Both the position numbers and the translations under genes were made by a program. This document shows, piece by piece, positions 33,842 through 41,807 of a stretch of 64,000 nt of DNA. Within the stretch, counting starts at the first letter, position 1, and each line of letters begins with the position of its first letter. The notes beneath the pieces were generated by a model. It was not told where the DNA came from. It worked only from the letters and a program-made list of their open reading frames with translations, and did not search any database. The DNA is from VBAT01 sp036520835 (GTDB taxonomy: Bacteria > Bacteroidota > Bacteroidia > Chitinophagales > Chitinophagaceae): contig DATDIX010000326.1 in NCBI GenBank assembly GCA_036520835.1, positions 15,639 to 79,638 on the forward strand, given 5' to 3'.

Positions 33842-34744
33842 TTACAATTTAAACGCCGGGTGATAATTCTCCAGTGTCTTCCTCAAAAACTCCCGGTCGA
33901 GATGCGTATATATTTCTGTGGTAGTAATGCTTTCATGTCCCAGCATTTCCTGTACGGCACGCAGGTCGGCCCCGCCTTCCACCAAATGAGTAGCGAATGA
34001 ATGACGGAACGTATGCGGTGAAACGGTTTTTTTAATACCCGCTTTTCTTACCAGTTCTTTAATGATATAAAAGATCATTACCCGGGAAAGCTTTGTGCCG
34101 CGGTTGTTCAGGAAAAGAATGTCTTCGTTGCCGGGTTTGACGACAACATGAATACGGATATCCTTCAGATAGATCTTAATGTACTTTACTGCGCTGCGGC
34201 CAATAGGCACTAACCGTTCTTTATCTCCTTTCCCGGTTACCCGGATAAAACCCGCGTCGGTATATAACTGTGATATCTTCAGGTTTACCACCTCACTTAC
34301 ACGCAGGCCGCAACTATACATGGTTTCGAGTATCGCCTTATTACGTCCGCCTTCCGGTTTGCTCAGGTCAATTGCAGAAATAATGGATTCAATTTCATCA
34401 AAACTCAGCACATCCGGTAATGACCGCTTTAGTTTCGGCGCTTCCAGCAGGGTGGTGGGATCGGTTTTGGAAATATTTTCCAGGTTGCAGTATTTATAAA
34501 ATGCACGAATGCCTGATATGATCCTTGCCTGTGAAGAAGCGGTCATCCCTAATTCTGTCACCCATTTGATGAATTGCTGAAGGTCCTTTAGTTTGAGATC
34601 TTCCGGTGTCTTTAATGTTTTTTTTTCCTGGAGGTATTGGGTCAGTTTCTCAATATCCCGCAGGTAGGCTTCCGTGGAATTATCAGACAATGATTTTTCC
34701 AGTTGCAGGTAAGCTTTGAATCCTTTTTTATAAGCTTCCCACAT
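33842..34744 (-). CDS. xerD: Site-specific tyrosine recombinase XerD
   Basis: XerD and its partner resolve chromosome dimers at dif, driven by FtsK. The 300-residue length is normal. It has an N-terminal SAM-like core-binding domain (1-90) and a catalytic domain with R148, K172, H244-x-x-R247, H270 and the nucleophile Y279. The context HTFRHSFATHLVEGGADLRAVQEMLGH is typical of XerD. There is no integrase-like mobile context, so it is the housekeeping recombinase. It lies downstream of the lipoprotein gene on the same strand, separated by a repeat hairpin. Confidence 0.95.
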   Translation of the reverse strand: MWEAYKKGFKAYLQLEKSLSDNSTEAYLRDIEKLTQYLQEKKTLKTPEDLKLKDLQQFIKWVTELGMTASSQARIISGIRAFYKYCNLENISKTDPTTLLEAPKLKRSLPDVLSFDEIESIISAIDLSKPEGGRNKAILETMYSCGLRVSEVVNLKISQLYTDAGFIRVTGKGDKERLVPIGRSAVKYIKIYLKDIRIHVVVKPGNEDILFLNNRGTKLSRVMIFYIIKELVRKAGIKKTVSPHTFRHSFATHLVEGGADLRAVQEMLGHESITTTEIYTHLDREFLRKTLENYHPAFKL

Positions 34745-34750
34745 AGAAGT

Positions 34751-34838
34751 ATTTTGGAATTGGGTGATTGAAAAATTGGGAAATTTTACGACTGCCTACA
34801 GGCAATTTTAAAATTCCCCAATTCCAAAATTAAAAATT
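34751..34838. repeat. Long hairpin built of phased 8-bp repeats
   Basis: ATT recurs at 34751, 34759, 34767, 34775 and 34783, and AATT at 34804, 34812, 34820 and 34828, each exactly 8 bp apart. The outer 14 bases (34751-34764 and 34817-34830) are perfect inverse complements, and TGCC-TACA-GGCA (34793-34804) forms the tip. It lies between two minus-strand genes. Confidence 0.7.
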
Positions 34839-35496
34839 ATTGCAGCGTGATCTTCTTTTCCTTGACCTGCCACTCGTTATCTATCTTTACTTTCACCCAT
34901 ACCCGGTCAGCGGTCACGTTGATCGAATCAAGGGTTTCGTGGATGTCATTATAGTCCATATTGTCGATCTGCCTGCCAAAGGTCATCGTGGCTTTTTTCC
35001 CGGTAGCCATTTCTTCTACAAAAACATTACCCTTATCAGTATAAGCGGCCAGGTTTTCTGCCACGTAGAACTTAGGGTCCAATGAGTTTAAGCCGCTGTT
35101 CTTACGAAAGATATTATCTGTTTTATTAAAGGGGATCTTTACCAGGAAGCCCTGCCCGTTGATACACTCATTGAACAGGATCCATGCATAACTGGTATCC
35201 TTGATATAATACCGGATAAAATTCTTATTGATATGCACTTCTTTACCCGTAAGCTCTGCGAAGGGTAATTTTCTTTTGGTGGTCAATTTAGCATGGCTCC
35301 AGGTGATAGTATCCGGCAAACAGTTTTTCATGCCAATCGCTACAAAAGGTCTGTCAGGGTGGTCAATAGAAAAACGTAAGGTGTCATTATTACAGGTTGT
35401 ATCACAGAAAGTAGCAGGGCCTGAAGGGCCGCAGGCAGTAAAGAAAAACGGCAATCCGAGACCGGCAACAATCATTAGGGTTAAAACTATTCGCAT
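34837..35496 (-). CDS. Lipoprotein of unknown function
   Basis: This 219-residue protein has a lipoprotein signal (hydrophobic 3-20, Cys22 in FFTAC) followed by a second Cys pair (FCDTTC) near the mature N-terminus. The rest is beta-rich: RFSIDHPDRPFVAIGMKNC, YIKDTSYAWILFNEC, VFVEEMATGKKATMTFG. I do not recognise a family. Four cysteines in the first 60 mature residues may form disulphides in the periplasm. Its stop overlaps the right side of the phased 8-bp repeat. Confidence 0.75.
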   Translation of the reverse strand: MRIVLTLMIVAGLGLPFFFTACGPSGPATFCDTTCNNDTLRFSIDHPDRPFVAIGMKNCLPDTITWSHAKLTTKRKLPFAELTGKEVHINKNFIRYYIKDTSYAWILFNECINGQGFLVKIPFNKTDNIFRKNSGLNSLDPKFYVAENLAAYTDKGNVFVEEMATGKKATMTFGRQIDNMDYNDIHETLDSINVTADRVWVKVKIDNEWQVKEKKITLQ

Positions 35497-35581
35497 ATTT
35501 TATTGGGTTTATATCAAACAAAAATAACCAATGAAAGGATTCGGGTGCAATTTTCTTTTACCTTCGCCGATAACACATTAC

Positions 35582-36088
35582 ATGAATTACAGCCTCCGTT
35601 CGTTCAGGAAAAAAGTAAGTACTCACAAAAGGGCTTTCAGAAGATTTCTCACCCGTATTGAAAATAATAAGCCCCGCGGTCTTGATAAACTGGCAGCCGA
35701 TACCGAAAAAAAGGTTTGGCCGGAAGTGGATTGCCTTCATTGTGCCAACTGCTGCAAAACAATGACGCCGACTTACACGGCAAGCGATATTAAACGGATA
35801 TCGGTTCACCTGGGAATGACACAGGATGCACTCAAAAAGAAATGGCTGCGAAAGGAAAGAAATACCGGCGACTGGCTCAATAAATCAACCCCCTGCCAGT
35901 TTCTTGACATGGAAAATAATAAATGCAGCATTTATGAAGTACGGCCTGCTGATTGCGCCGGGTTTCCTCATTTGTCAAAAAAGAGAATGGTGGATTATAT
36001 GCATGTGCATAAGCAGAATATAGAATCATGCCCTGCTACGTTCAGGCTGGTGGAGAGAATGATGGAGAAGGTGAATGGCAAGTCATGA
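35582..36088 (+). CDS. YkgJ family cysteine-cluster protein
   Basis: From the ATG at 35582 the product has 168 residues and starts MNYSLRSFRKK. An upstream in-frame ATG (35531) would add 17 residues of non-conserved sequence. Eight cysteines are arranged as in the YkgJ/UPF0153 family: C51, C54, C57, C58 (CLHCANCC), C105, C115, C125 and C150. The family binds a zinc or iron-sulphur centre and its role is not settled. It stands alone between minus-strand genes. Confidence 0.88.
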   Translation: MNYSLRSFRKKVSTHKRAFRRFLTRIENNKPRGLDKLAADTEKKVWPEVDCLHCANCCKTMTPTYTASDIKRISVHLGMTQDALKKKWLRKERNTGDWLNKSTPCQFLDMENNKCSIYEVRPADCAGFPHLSKKRMVDYMHVHKQNIESCPATFRLVERMMEKVNGKS

Positions 36089-36113
36089 GTAGGGAATAGG
36101 ATTGACTGTTATG

Positions 36114-36470
36114 TTATAAGAATACATCTTCAAGCAAAAAGAACTCCGGGTCTTTATCCCCGAATAAAGTAATAGCGAGAATATTGTACTGAACCCATTT
36201 GTAACCGGGGTTAAGATGCAGGAACTCATCAGTGGCACGCTGCAAATTTTTAAACTTTTTCTTACCCACGCTGTCTTCGGGATGTCCGAAAGGCGATGCA
36301 TGACGGGCTTTGACTTCGATGATATGCAGGAAATTGTTTTTTAATGCGATAATATCTATCTCATACTGCTTGTGCCGCCAGTTGCGGTGCAATATTTCAT
36401 AGCCTTTTTCTTTCAGCCATTTTACGCCCATATCTTCACCGGCTGTGCCGAAATCATTATGTTCAGCCAT
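36114..36470 (-). CDS. yraN: YraN/UPF0102 family nuclease-like protein
   Basis: This 118-residue cytosolic protein has a PD-(D/E)xK-like core: GTAGEDMGVKWLKEKGYEIL, then E37, D39 in YEIDIIA, and E52-V-K54 in IIEVKAR. The family resembles Holliday-junction resolvases, and its in vivo role is not established. manA starts 32 bp away on the opposite strand. The shared gap contains TATCTTTA, one base off the promoter consensus. Confidence 0.92.
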   Translation of the reverse strand: MAEHNDFGTAGEDMGVKWLKEKGYEILHRNWRHKQYEIDIIALKNNFLHIIEVKARHASPFGHPEDSVGKKKFKNLQRATDEFLHLNPGYKWVQYNILAITLFGDKDPEFFLLEDVFL

Positions 36471-36502
36471 GTATTATCTTTACCCAAAGTAAAGATTTTT
36501 TT

Positions 36503-37726
36503 ATGGCAGGAATAGCCCGGCTTACCGGAACGGCAAAACACTATGATTGGGGAGGGGATTCATTTATACCATCATTGCTGAACATAGAGGATACGAAAGG
36601 GAAACCCTTTGCCGAATATTGGCTCGGGGTACACCCGCTGGCAGATTGTAATGTGATCATGCCCGGTGAGCCACCTCTGCTGTTACGTGATATGATCCAT
36701 TCTCAGCCTGCGGCTACACTGGGTGAGTATGTCTATCATCGCTTTGGCGATCTTCCCTATTTGCTGAAAGTGCTGGATGTAAAAGATATGCTTTCCATTC
36801 AGGTACATCCATCCAAGGCGGAAGCTGAAAAAGAGTTTGCCGAAGAAGATAAGAAAGGTATCCCGCTGAATGCACCCGGTCGCAACTATAAGGATAAGAA
36901 TCATAAGCCGGAGCTGATAGCAGCTATAGGTGAGTTCTGGCTATTACATGGGTTTAAGTCTAAAGATAAAATTGTCCGGGTATTACAGGATGTTAAAGAG
37001 TTAAGTTCCCTGTTGCCTGTTTTTGAAAGTTCAGGATATGCAGGGGTATATAAAAAAGTAATGGAAATGGCGCATGCAGAAGTAAACAACATCTTACAAC
37101 CATTACTCGACCGGATAATTCCAATGTATCAGTCAGGCAAATTAAAAAAAGCGCAGGAAGATTTTTGGGCGGCAAGAGCAGCCCTGACTTTTTCACAGGG
37201 AAAAAATATTGACAGGGGGATTTTTTCTGTTTACCTGTTTAATCTTGTTCAGCTGCAAAAAGGGCAGGCCATTTTCCAGGATGCCGGTGTGCCACATGCT
37301 TACCTCGAAGGTCAAAATGTGGAGATCATGGCCAGTTCCGATAATGTATTAAGAGGCGGTCTTACTACCAAGCACATTGATGTAAAGGAATTACTCAAAC
37401 ATGTAAAATGTGAACCCACCATCGTTAATATCCTGAACGGAGAGAAGAGCGGTTCTTCCATCGTGTATAAAACCACGGCACCTGATTTTGAGTTATTTGC
37501 TTATGATCTGAAAGCAGGAGAAAGCATTTCTCTGGCAGCAACTACCACAGAAATATTGTTGACAGTAAAAGGAAGCGCAGAACTAAGGGAAAATGCTGAG
37601 GTGGTCGCAATGGGTACCGGGTCACCTTCGGGCATTATTTTTTCCGGTCATACTGCACAGCTGGTGGCTAAAGAATCATCGCTGGTCTTTAAAGCCGGGG
37701 TACCCACAGCCGGCGTTAATAAATAG
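36503..37726 (+). CDS. manA: Mannose-6-phosphate isomerase, class I
   Basis: It interconverts mannose 6-phosphate and fructose 6-phosphate, feeding GDP-mannose synthesis or mannose use. The 407-residue length is normal for the zinc enzyme. Class I motifs are YDWGG near the start, LLKVLDVKDMLSIQVHPSK (zinc ligands Q and H), NHKPELIAAIGEFWLLHGF, and DAGVPHAYLEGQNVEIMASSDNVLRGGLTTKH. It has no operon partner. The downstream DUF6580 gene has its own promoter. Confidence 0.95.
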   Translation: MAGIARLTGTAKHYDWGGDSFIPSLLNIEDTKGKPFAEYWLGVHPLADCNVIMPGEPPLLLRDMIHSQPAATLGEYVYHRFGDLPYLLKVLDVKDMLSIQVHPSKAEAEKEFAEEDKKGIPLNAPGRNYKDKNHKPELIAAIGEFWLLHGFKSKDKIVRVLQDVKELSSLLPVFESSGYAGVYKKVMEMAHAEVNNILQPLLDRIIPMYQSGKLKKAQEDFWAARAALTFSQGKNIDRGIFSVYLFNLVQLQKGQAIFQDAGVPHAYLEGQNVEIMASSDNVLRGGLTTKHIDVKELLKHVKCEPTIVNILNGEKSGSSIVYKTTAPDFELFAYDLKAGESISLAATTTEILLTVKGSAELRENAEVVAMGTGSPSGIIFSGHTAQLVAKESSLVFKAGVPTAGVNK

Positions 37727-37750
37727 ATCGCCCAATTACTCCAATTCTTT

Positions 37751-37758
37751 TACTTTTG
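37751..37758 (+). promoter_or_regulatory. -7 promoter element for the DUF6580 gene
   Basis: TACTTTTG fits TAnnTTTG and lies 18 bases before the ATG at 37777. Confidence 0.5.
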
Positions 37759-37776
37759 CACTGAAATTTATCAAAT

Positions 37777-38373
37777 ATGAAACTTAACAGATCTGCTATC
37801 ATTGTCTTTATATTGTTATTGGTATCGGCTGCTTTATACCGCATTATCCCCGGGAGGCCTTTTGGTTTTGCCCCGCAAATGTCAATGGCATTGCTGGGTG
37901 GCGCTGTCATCAGGGATAAGAAATGGGCGTATGTCCTCCCGTTGCTTTCATTATTTCTTTCTGACCTGATGTATTATTTCCTGCATGCGGCCGGCCTAAC
38001 TGACATACTTGGTTTTTATGACGGTCAGTGGGCTATCTATATAGCATTTATATTGGTCACTTCTCTTGGTTTTTTGATGAAGAAAGTAAGCCTATTGAAC
38101 GTAGCAGCCTTTTCGGTGGCCGGCTCGGTACTCTTTTTCCTTATATCTAATTTTGTTACATGGAAAGTAGGCCAGGGTTTTGCAAGGCCGCAGACATTTG
38201 AAGGGTTAATGCTTTGCTATGGAGATGGTATCGCCTTTTACCGCCAGTTTGGGTTGATCAATGGATTTGAAGGCAATTTCATTCTCGGCGATCTTGTGTG
38301 GAGTTTTATCCTGTTCGGGTCTTACTGGCTGATCACAAAGTTTATGACGGTGTCGAAGCCACAGGTAGCATAG
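37777..38373 (+). CDS. DUF6580 family membrane protein
   Basis: This 198-residue integral membrane protein has about five or six helices. The opening RIIPGRPFGFAPQMSMALLGGAVIRDKKWAYVLPLLSLFLSD and the later FLISNFVTWKVGQ are the family hallmarks, giving it an ECF-transporter S-component-like look. The substrate is unknown, and no ATPase or T-component gene is nearby. It has its own promoter. Confidence 0.82.
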   Translation: MKLNRSAIIVFILLLVSAALYRIIPGRPFGFAPQMSMALLGGAVIRDKKWAYVLPLLSLFLSDLMYYFLHAAGLTDILGFYDGQWAIYIAFILVTSLGFLMKKVSLLNVAAFSVAGSVLFFLISNFVTWKVGQGFARPQTFEGLMLCYGDGIAFYRQFGLINGFEGNFILGDLVWSFILFGSYWLITKFMTVSKPQVA

Positions 38374-38799
38374 ATCCCGTTTGAAACGATAATGATTTAT
38401 TTCCCCGGCTGCATTACTACTAGCATCGCCTGTTGCAGTTTATCCAGAACACTGAGGAAAGCGAAGAGGAAGGACATCTTGTATGTTCTGTAATACTGCT
38501 CAGTAATAATCAAATACTCCTTATGTCCCATCGGGACATCTCATGGGTAAACAAGCATGAATGTCTCAAAACGTTCCATCGGAACGTCTGGTGCGATCTC
38601 TAGTCCGAACTTCAATCACCATGCGTTCCTACGGAACGCTCCTCATGTCCAAACCTTCTTTCTACCTACGATGCGTTCCGCTGGAACGCAATCAACGGTT
38701 CAAATACTTATTTTCCCGGCCAGTCTTCCACACTATAATCTTCTTACCCGAAGTCTGGGCCTCTAGCAAATTGGCTGTCCGACCCGACGTCAATCAAAT
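38374..38799. other. Gene-free gap holding a regularly spaced palindrome array
   Basis: These 426 bp lie between convergent genes. Its second half contains the palindrome array described separately. The first part (38374-38520) has no believable ORF. Translations crossing the array are repeat artefacts. Confidence 0.7.
38523..38689. repeat. Four 17-bp palindromes (7-3-7) at about 50-bp spacing
   Basis: Copies are ATGTCCC-ATC-GGGACAT (38523), ACGTTCC-ATC-GGAACGT (38571), GCGTTCC-TAC-GGAACGC (38623) and GCGTTCC-GCT-GGAACGC (38673). Arms are perfect in each copy, and the arm and centre sequences differ between copies. Start-to-start distances are 48, 52 and 50 bp. This is a REP-like array, and I see no repeat-linked transposase gene in the window. 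Confidence 0.8.
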
Positions 38800-39453
38800 T
38801 TATGCCAGTTCTAATTCCGCAAACCAATACTTATTATGCAGCAGTTTCCGGTTCACGTTTACTTTAATTCTTTTATCAAACAAAGGGCAATTCAAAACCA
38901 GTGTATGGAATTCGCCATTCTCCCCGCAGGCATCAATGCCCATTGCTTCTAATACATCAACAAGTTCTGCAGTCATCATCCTTCCAATGAATGGTTCGCC
39001 CATTATTTCATTACAACTGACGATCATTGTTTCAATACCTGCCTCCAGCATCTGCAGCACCAGTTCTTTCCTGTTTTGCTGCCATAAAGGAAGTATGGCT
39101 GTCAATCCTGCGTGGGTACAAACCTTTTCTTCCCAGTCGCGGTGAGGCTGCAGGTCAATATCGCCGAATACAGCGTGTGAAAGGTCGTATTGTTCTTTCA
39201 GTTCTTTTAATGCATTCGTAAAGTGCATTTCATATTCCTGCCATGAACTGGTGATAAGATGTACAGGTAAACCCGCTGCACCGGCCTGTGCTTGTAAGAT
39301 AGAAGAAGGTATGCCATGCGAACGGGAAATTTTTCCTTCTTCGTTTAATACATTCAGTAAGACTTTTGGGGCATAGCCGGATTGCATGGCTTTGATCAAT
39401 GCAAAACAACTGTCCTTTCCGCCGCTCCAGGAGCAAAGCATATTATTATTCAT
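38800..39453 (-). CDS. Dph6-like ATP-dependent ligase (diphthine--ammonia ligase family)
   Basis: This 217-residue PP-loop ATP pyrophosphatase has the loop S10-G-G-K-D-S15 at its N-terminus and the family stretches VFGDIDLQPHRDWEEKVC and GEPFIGRMMTAELVDVL, plus GENGEFHTLV near the end. The family contains archaeal/eukaryotic Dph6. Bacteria lack diphthamide, so the bacterial substrate is different and unknown. It is 31 bp downstream of rnhA on the same strand, probably co-transcribed. Confidence 0.85.
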   Translation of the reverse strand: MNNNMLCSWSGGKDSCFALIKAMQSGYAPKVLLNVLNEEGKISRSHGIPSSILQAQAGAAGLPVHLITSSWQEYEMHFTNALKELKEQYDLSHAVFGDIDLQPHRDWEEKVCTHAGLTAILPLWQQNRKELVLQMLEAGIETMIVSCNEIMGEPFIGRMMTAELVDVLEAMGIDACGENGEFHTLVLNCPLFDKRIKVNVNRKLLHNKYWFAELELA

Positions 39454-39484
39454 ACTATATTAAGAGGAATTTTACAGGCATCCT

Positions 39485-39946
39485 TTATGAGTTGGGGATA
39501 TATCCTTCATCCACCAGCAGACCAGCCCCGTCTGCCGCAGTTGTCGCCAGTTCATCACAGCGGTTATTCAATGGATTATCCGCATGGCCTTTTACCCATA
39601 CAAAACGGATGAATTGTGTTTTGGCCAAATGATGGTAGCGCAGCCAAAGATCTTTATTTTTTTTGCCTCCTTTAAAGTTCGTGGCGATCCAGGTATTCAG
39701 CCAGCCTTTCTCCACTGCATTTACCACGTATTGGCTGTCAGAATATATTTTGATATGCTGTCCCTGTTTTTTCAGCGCTTCCAACCCGGCGATCACGGCC
39801 ATCAGTTCCATCCGGTTATTGGTTGTAAGTTGATAGCCTTGTGATAATTCTTTTCGGTGCGATCCTGAGATCAGTATAACACCATAACCCCCGGGGCCCG
39901 GATTACCCCGTGAAGAACCATCTGTATATATCGTTATTTCACTCAT
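39485..39946 (-). CDS. rnhA: Ribonuclease HI
   Basis: It degrades RNA in RNA/DNA hybrids. The 153-residue length is normal. The catalytic set is complete: D9 (IYTDGSSRGNPGPGG), E47 (NNRMELMA), D70 (IYSDSQYV) and D131 (NNRCDELA), with H121 in the VKGHADNP loop. The basic handle region (WIATNFKGGKKNKDLW) is present. It lies between the carboxylase gene (70 bp upstream) and the Dph6-like gene on the same strand. Confidence 0.96.
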   Translation of the reverse strand: MSEITIYTDGSSRGNPGPGGYGVILISGSHRKELSQGYQLTTNNRMELMAVIAGLEALKKQGQHIKIYSDSQYVVNAVEKGWLNTWIATNFKGGKKNKDLWLRYHHLAKTQFIRFVWVKGHADNPLNNRCDELATTAADGAGLLVDEGYIPNS

Positions 39947-39975
39947 TAATAAGATAAGTGGAATTTTTTTTGATT

Positions 39976-40011
39976 ACTGAATCCCACTCACCATTGACTG
40001 CTCACCACTAA
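39976..40011. repeat. Weak 7-bp-phased repeat tract
   Basis: CTCACCA occurs at 39987 and 40001, exactly 14 bp apart, with ACT triplets in between at near-7-bp phase. It resembles the heptad tracts elsewhere in the window but is less regular. Confidence 0.3.
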
Positions 40012-40016
40012 TCAAT

Positions 40017-41642
40017 TCACACCTGGAATACCCCGGTTTTAAAGTCAGCTATCTCCGGATTTTGATTGGCTGCAGCGATTCCTTCAGCGATCACTTTCCT
40101 GGTTTCAGCCGGGTCAATGATAGCGTCTACCCAAAGACGGGCGGCTGCATAGCAGGGAGATGTTTGTTTTTCATAACTTCCCTTTATCTCGTTAAGAAGG
40201 TTTTGTTCCTGTTCGGGGGTTACTTCTTTACCCTGTGCTTTCATTGAGGCAACCTGTATCTGCAATAAAGTTTTAGCAGCCTGGTCGCCACCCATCACCG
40301 CAATTTTTGCTGTTGGCCATGCATAAATGAACCGCGGATCATATGCTTTTCCGCACATAGCATAATTGCCGGCGCCATACGAATTGCCGATAATGACCGT
40401 GATCTTGGGCACAACGGAATTGGCAACCGCATTTACCATTTTGGCCCCGTCTTTAATGATGCCGGCATGTTCGCTGCGGCTGCCCACCATAAAGCCCGTT
40501 ACATCCTGTAAAAAAACAAGCGGTATCTTTTTTTGATTGCAATTTAAAATGAACCGGGCCGCCTTATCAGCGCTGTCATTATAGATAACACCGCCCATTT
40601 GCATTTCCCCTTTTTTGCTCTTTACTATTTTTCGTTGGTTGGCTACAACACCTACCGCCCAGCCATCAATTCTTCCATAGCCGCAGATAATGGTTTTGCC
40701 ATAATCTTCTTTGAATTGTTCAAAATCCGAATCGTCCACAATTCTTTCAATGATGTCCAGCATATCGTATGGCTTTCCGTCATTGGGGAAAATGCCATAG
40801 AGTTCTTCAGCATTTTTCTTCGGGAACTTAGGAGTGATGCGGTCAAATCTTGCGCTATCTTTCTTACCGAGCATGGACATGACTCTTTTTACATGGTCCA
40901 TGCATTCCTGCTCCGTTTTAAACTTATAATCGGCAATGCCTGATATTTCGGTATGTGTTACAGCACCACCCAATGTTTCAGTATCCACTTCTTCACCAAC
41001 TGCCGCTTTAACAAGGTAAGGTCCTGCCAGGAAAATTGAACCATTGCCTTCTACCATTAATGTTTCATCACTCATGATCGGCAGGTAAGCGCCACCGGCC
41101 ACGCAGGCGCCCATCACAGCTGCTATTTGTGTAATCCCCATGGCGCTCATCCGTGCATTGTTCCTGAATATTCTTCCGAAATGTTCTTTATCGGGAAAGA
41201 TCTCATCCTGCATCGGCAAGAAAACACCGGCGCTGTCAACAAGATAAATAACCGGTAAATGATTTTCCATGGCTATCTCCTGGAGGCGGAGATTCTTTTT
41301 ACCGGTAATAGGAAACCAGGCGCCCGCTTTCACGGTCTGGTCATTGGCCAATATCACGCATTGCCTGCCGCTGACATAACCGATGCCCGCAACGGTTCCC
41401 CCGGCCGGGCAACCACCTTCCGCTTCATACATTTCATAACCGGCAAAGGCGCCGATCTCGATAAATGGTTTGTCTTTATCAACGAGGTAGTCTATTCTTT
41501 CTCTCGGGGTAAGTTTGTTTTTTTCTTTTTGCTTTTTGATGGCTTTGGCTCCGCCTCCCTGGTAAATCTTTTCCAGTTTGCGCTTTATATCACTTAGCGA
41601 CATTTTCATCGCATCTTCATTCTTATTGAAATCAATATTCAT
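40017..41642 (-). CDS. Acyl-CoA carboxylase beta (carboxyltransferase) subunit, methylcrotonyl-CoA carboxylase-like
   Basis: From the ATG at 41642 the product has 541 residues. The frame extends 38 codons further, but the -7 promoter element at 41663-41670 lies inside that extension, and the extra residues are not family-like. The carboxyltransferase fold has the N-half ERIDYLVDKDKPFIEIG and GIGYVSGRQCVILANDQTVKAGAW, and the C-half LQDVTGFMVGSRSEHAGIIKDGAKM and GNSYGAGNYAMCGKAYDPRFIYAWP. That second half resembles 3-methylcrotonyl-CoA carboxylase beta more than propionyl-CoA carboxylase. The biotin-carrying alpha subunit is not in the window. Leucine breakdown is the likely pathway. Confidence 0.88.
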   Translation of the reverse strand: MNIDFNKNEDAMKMSLSDIKRKLEKIYQGGGAKAIKKQKEKNKLTPRERIDYLVDKDKPFIEIGAFAGYEMYEAEGGCPAGGTVAGIGYVSGRQCVILANDQTVKAGAWFPITGKKNLRLQEIAMENHLPVIYLVDSAGVFLPMQDEIFPDKEHFGRIFRNNARMSAMGITQIAAVMGACVAGGAYLPIMSDETLMVEGNGSIFLAGPYLVKAAVGEEVDTETLGGAVTHTEISGIADYKFKTEQECMDHVKRVMSMLGKKDSARFDRITPKFPKKNAEELYGIFPNDGKPYDMLDIIERIVDDSDFEQFKEDYGKTIICGYGRIDGWAVGVVANQRKIVKSKKGEMQMGGVIYNDSADKAARFILNCNQKKIPLVFLQDVTGFMVGSRSEHAGIIKDGAKMVNAVANSVVPKITVIIGNSYGAGNYAMCGKAYDPRFIYAWPTAKIAVMGGDQAAKTLLQIQVASMKAQGKEVTPEQEQNLLNEIKGSYEKQTSPCYAAARLWVDAIIDPAETRKVIAEGIAAANQNPEIADFKTGVFQV

Positions 41643-41662
41643 TTGGCCAATGGTTGTATGGA

Positions 41663-41670
41663 CAAAGATA
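41663..41670 (-). promoter_or_regulatory. -7 promoter element deciding the carboxylase start
   Basis: The minus strand reads TATCTTTG, 20 bases upstream of the ATG at 41642 and downstream of the longer alternative start. Confidence 0.5.
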
Positions 41671-41807
41671 GGGGAGAGCAGAAGAAGTAGTGAGTAAGGA
41701 TAATGAGCCGGGGAAGGGACTGCGTTAAAATGAATTAACACCGAATTCAATATCACCCGGTATGGAAAGGGACCTGCGCTGATTCTTATGGCTCAAACCC
41801 AACTAAT

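Noticed and set aside
33842..34744. Integrase of a mobile element
   Set aside because: Length, motifs and chromosomal context match housekeeping XerD; no attachment sites or mobile genes flank it.
38523..38689. CRISPR array
   Set aside because: Units are palindromes with changing sequence, not identical repeats, and no cas gene is near.
38557..39145. Overlapping plus-strand open frames of 69 and 194 codons across the palindrome array and the Dph6-like gene
   Set aside because: They translate repeat DNA and then run antisense through a clear gene; no family pattern.
41643..41756. N-terminal extension of the carboxylase subunit
   Set aside because: It contains the promoter element and does not resemble the family.
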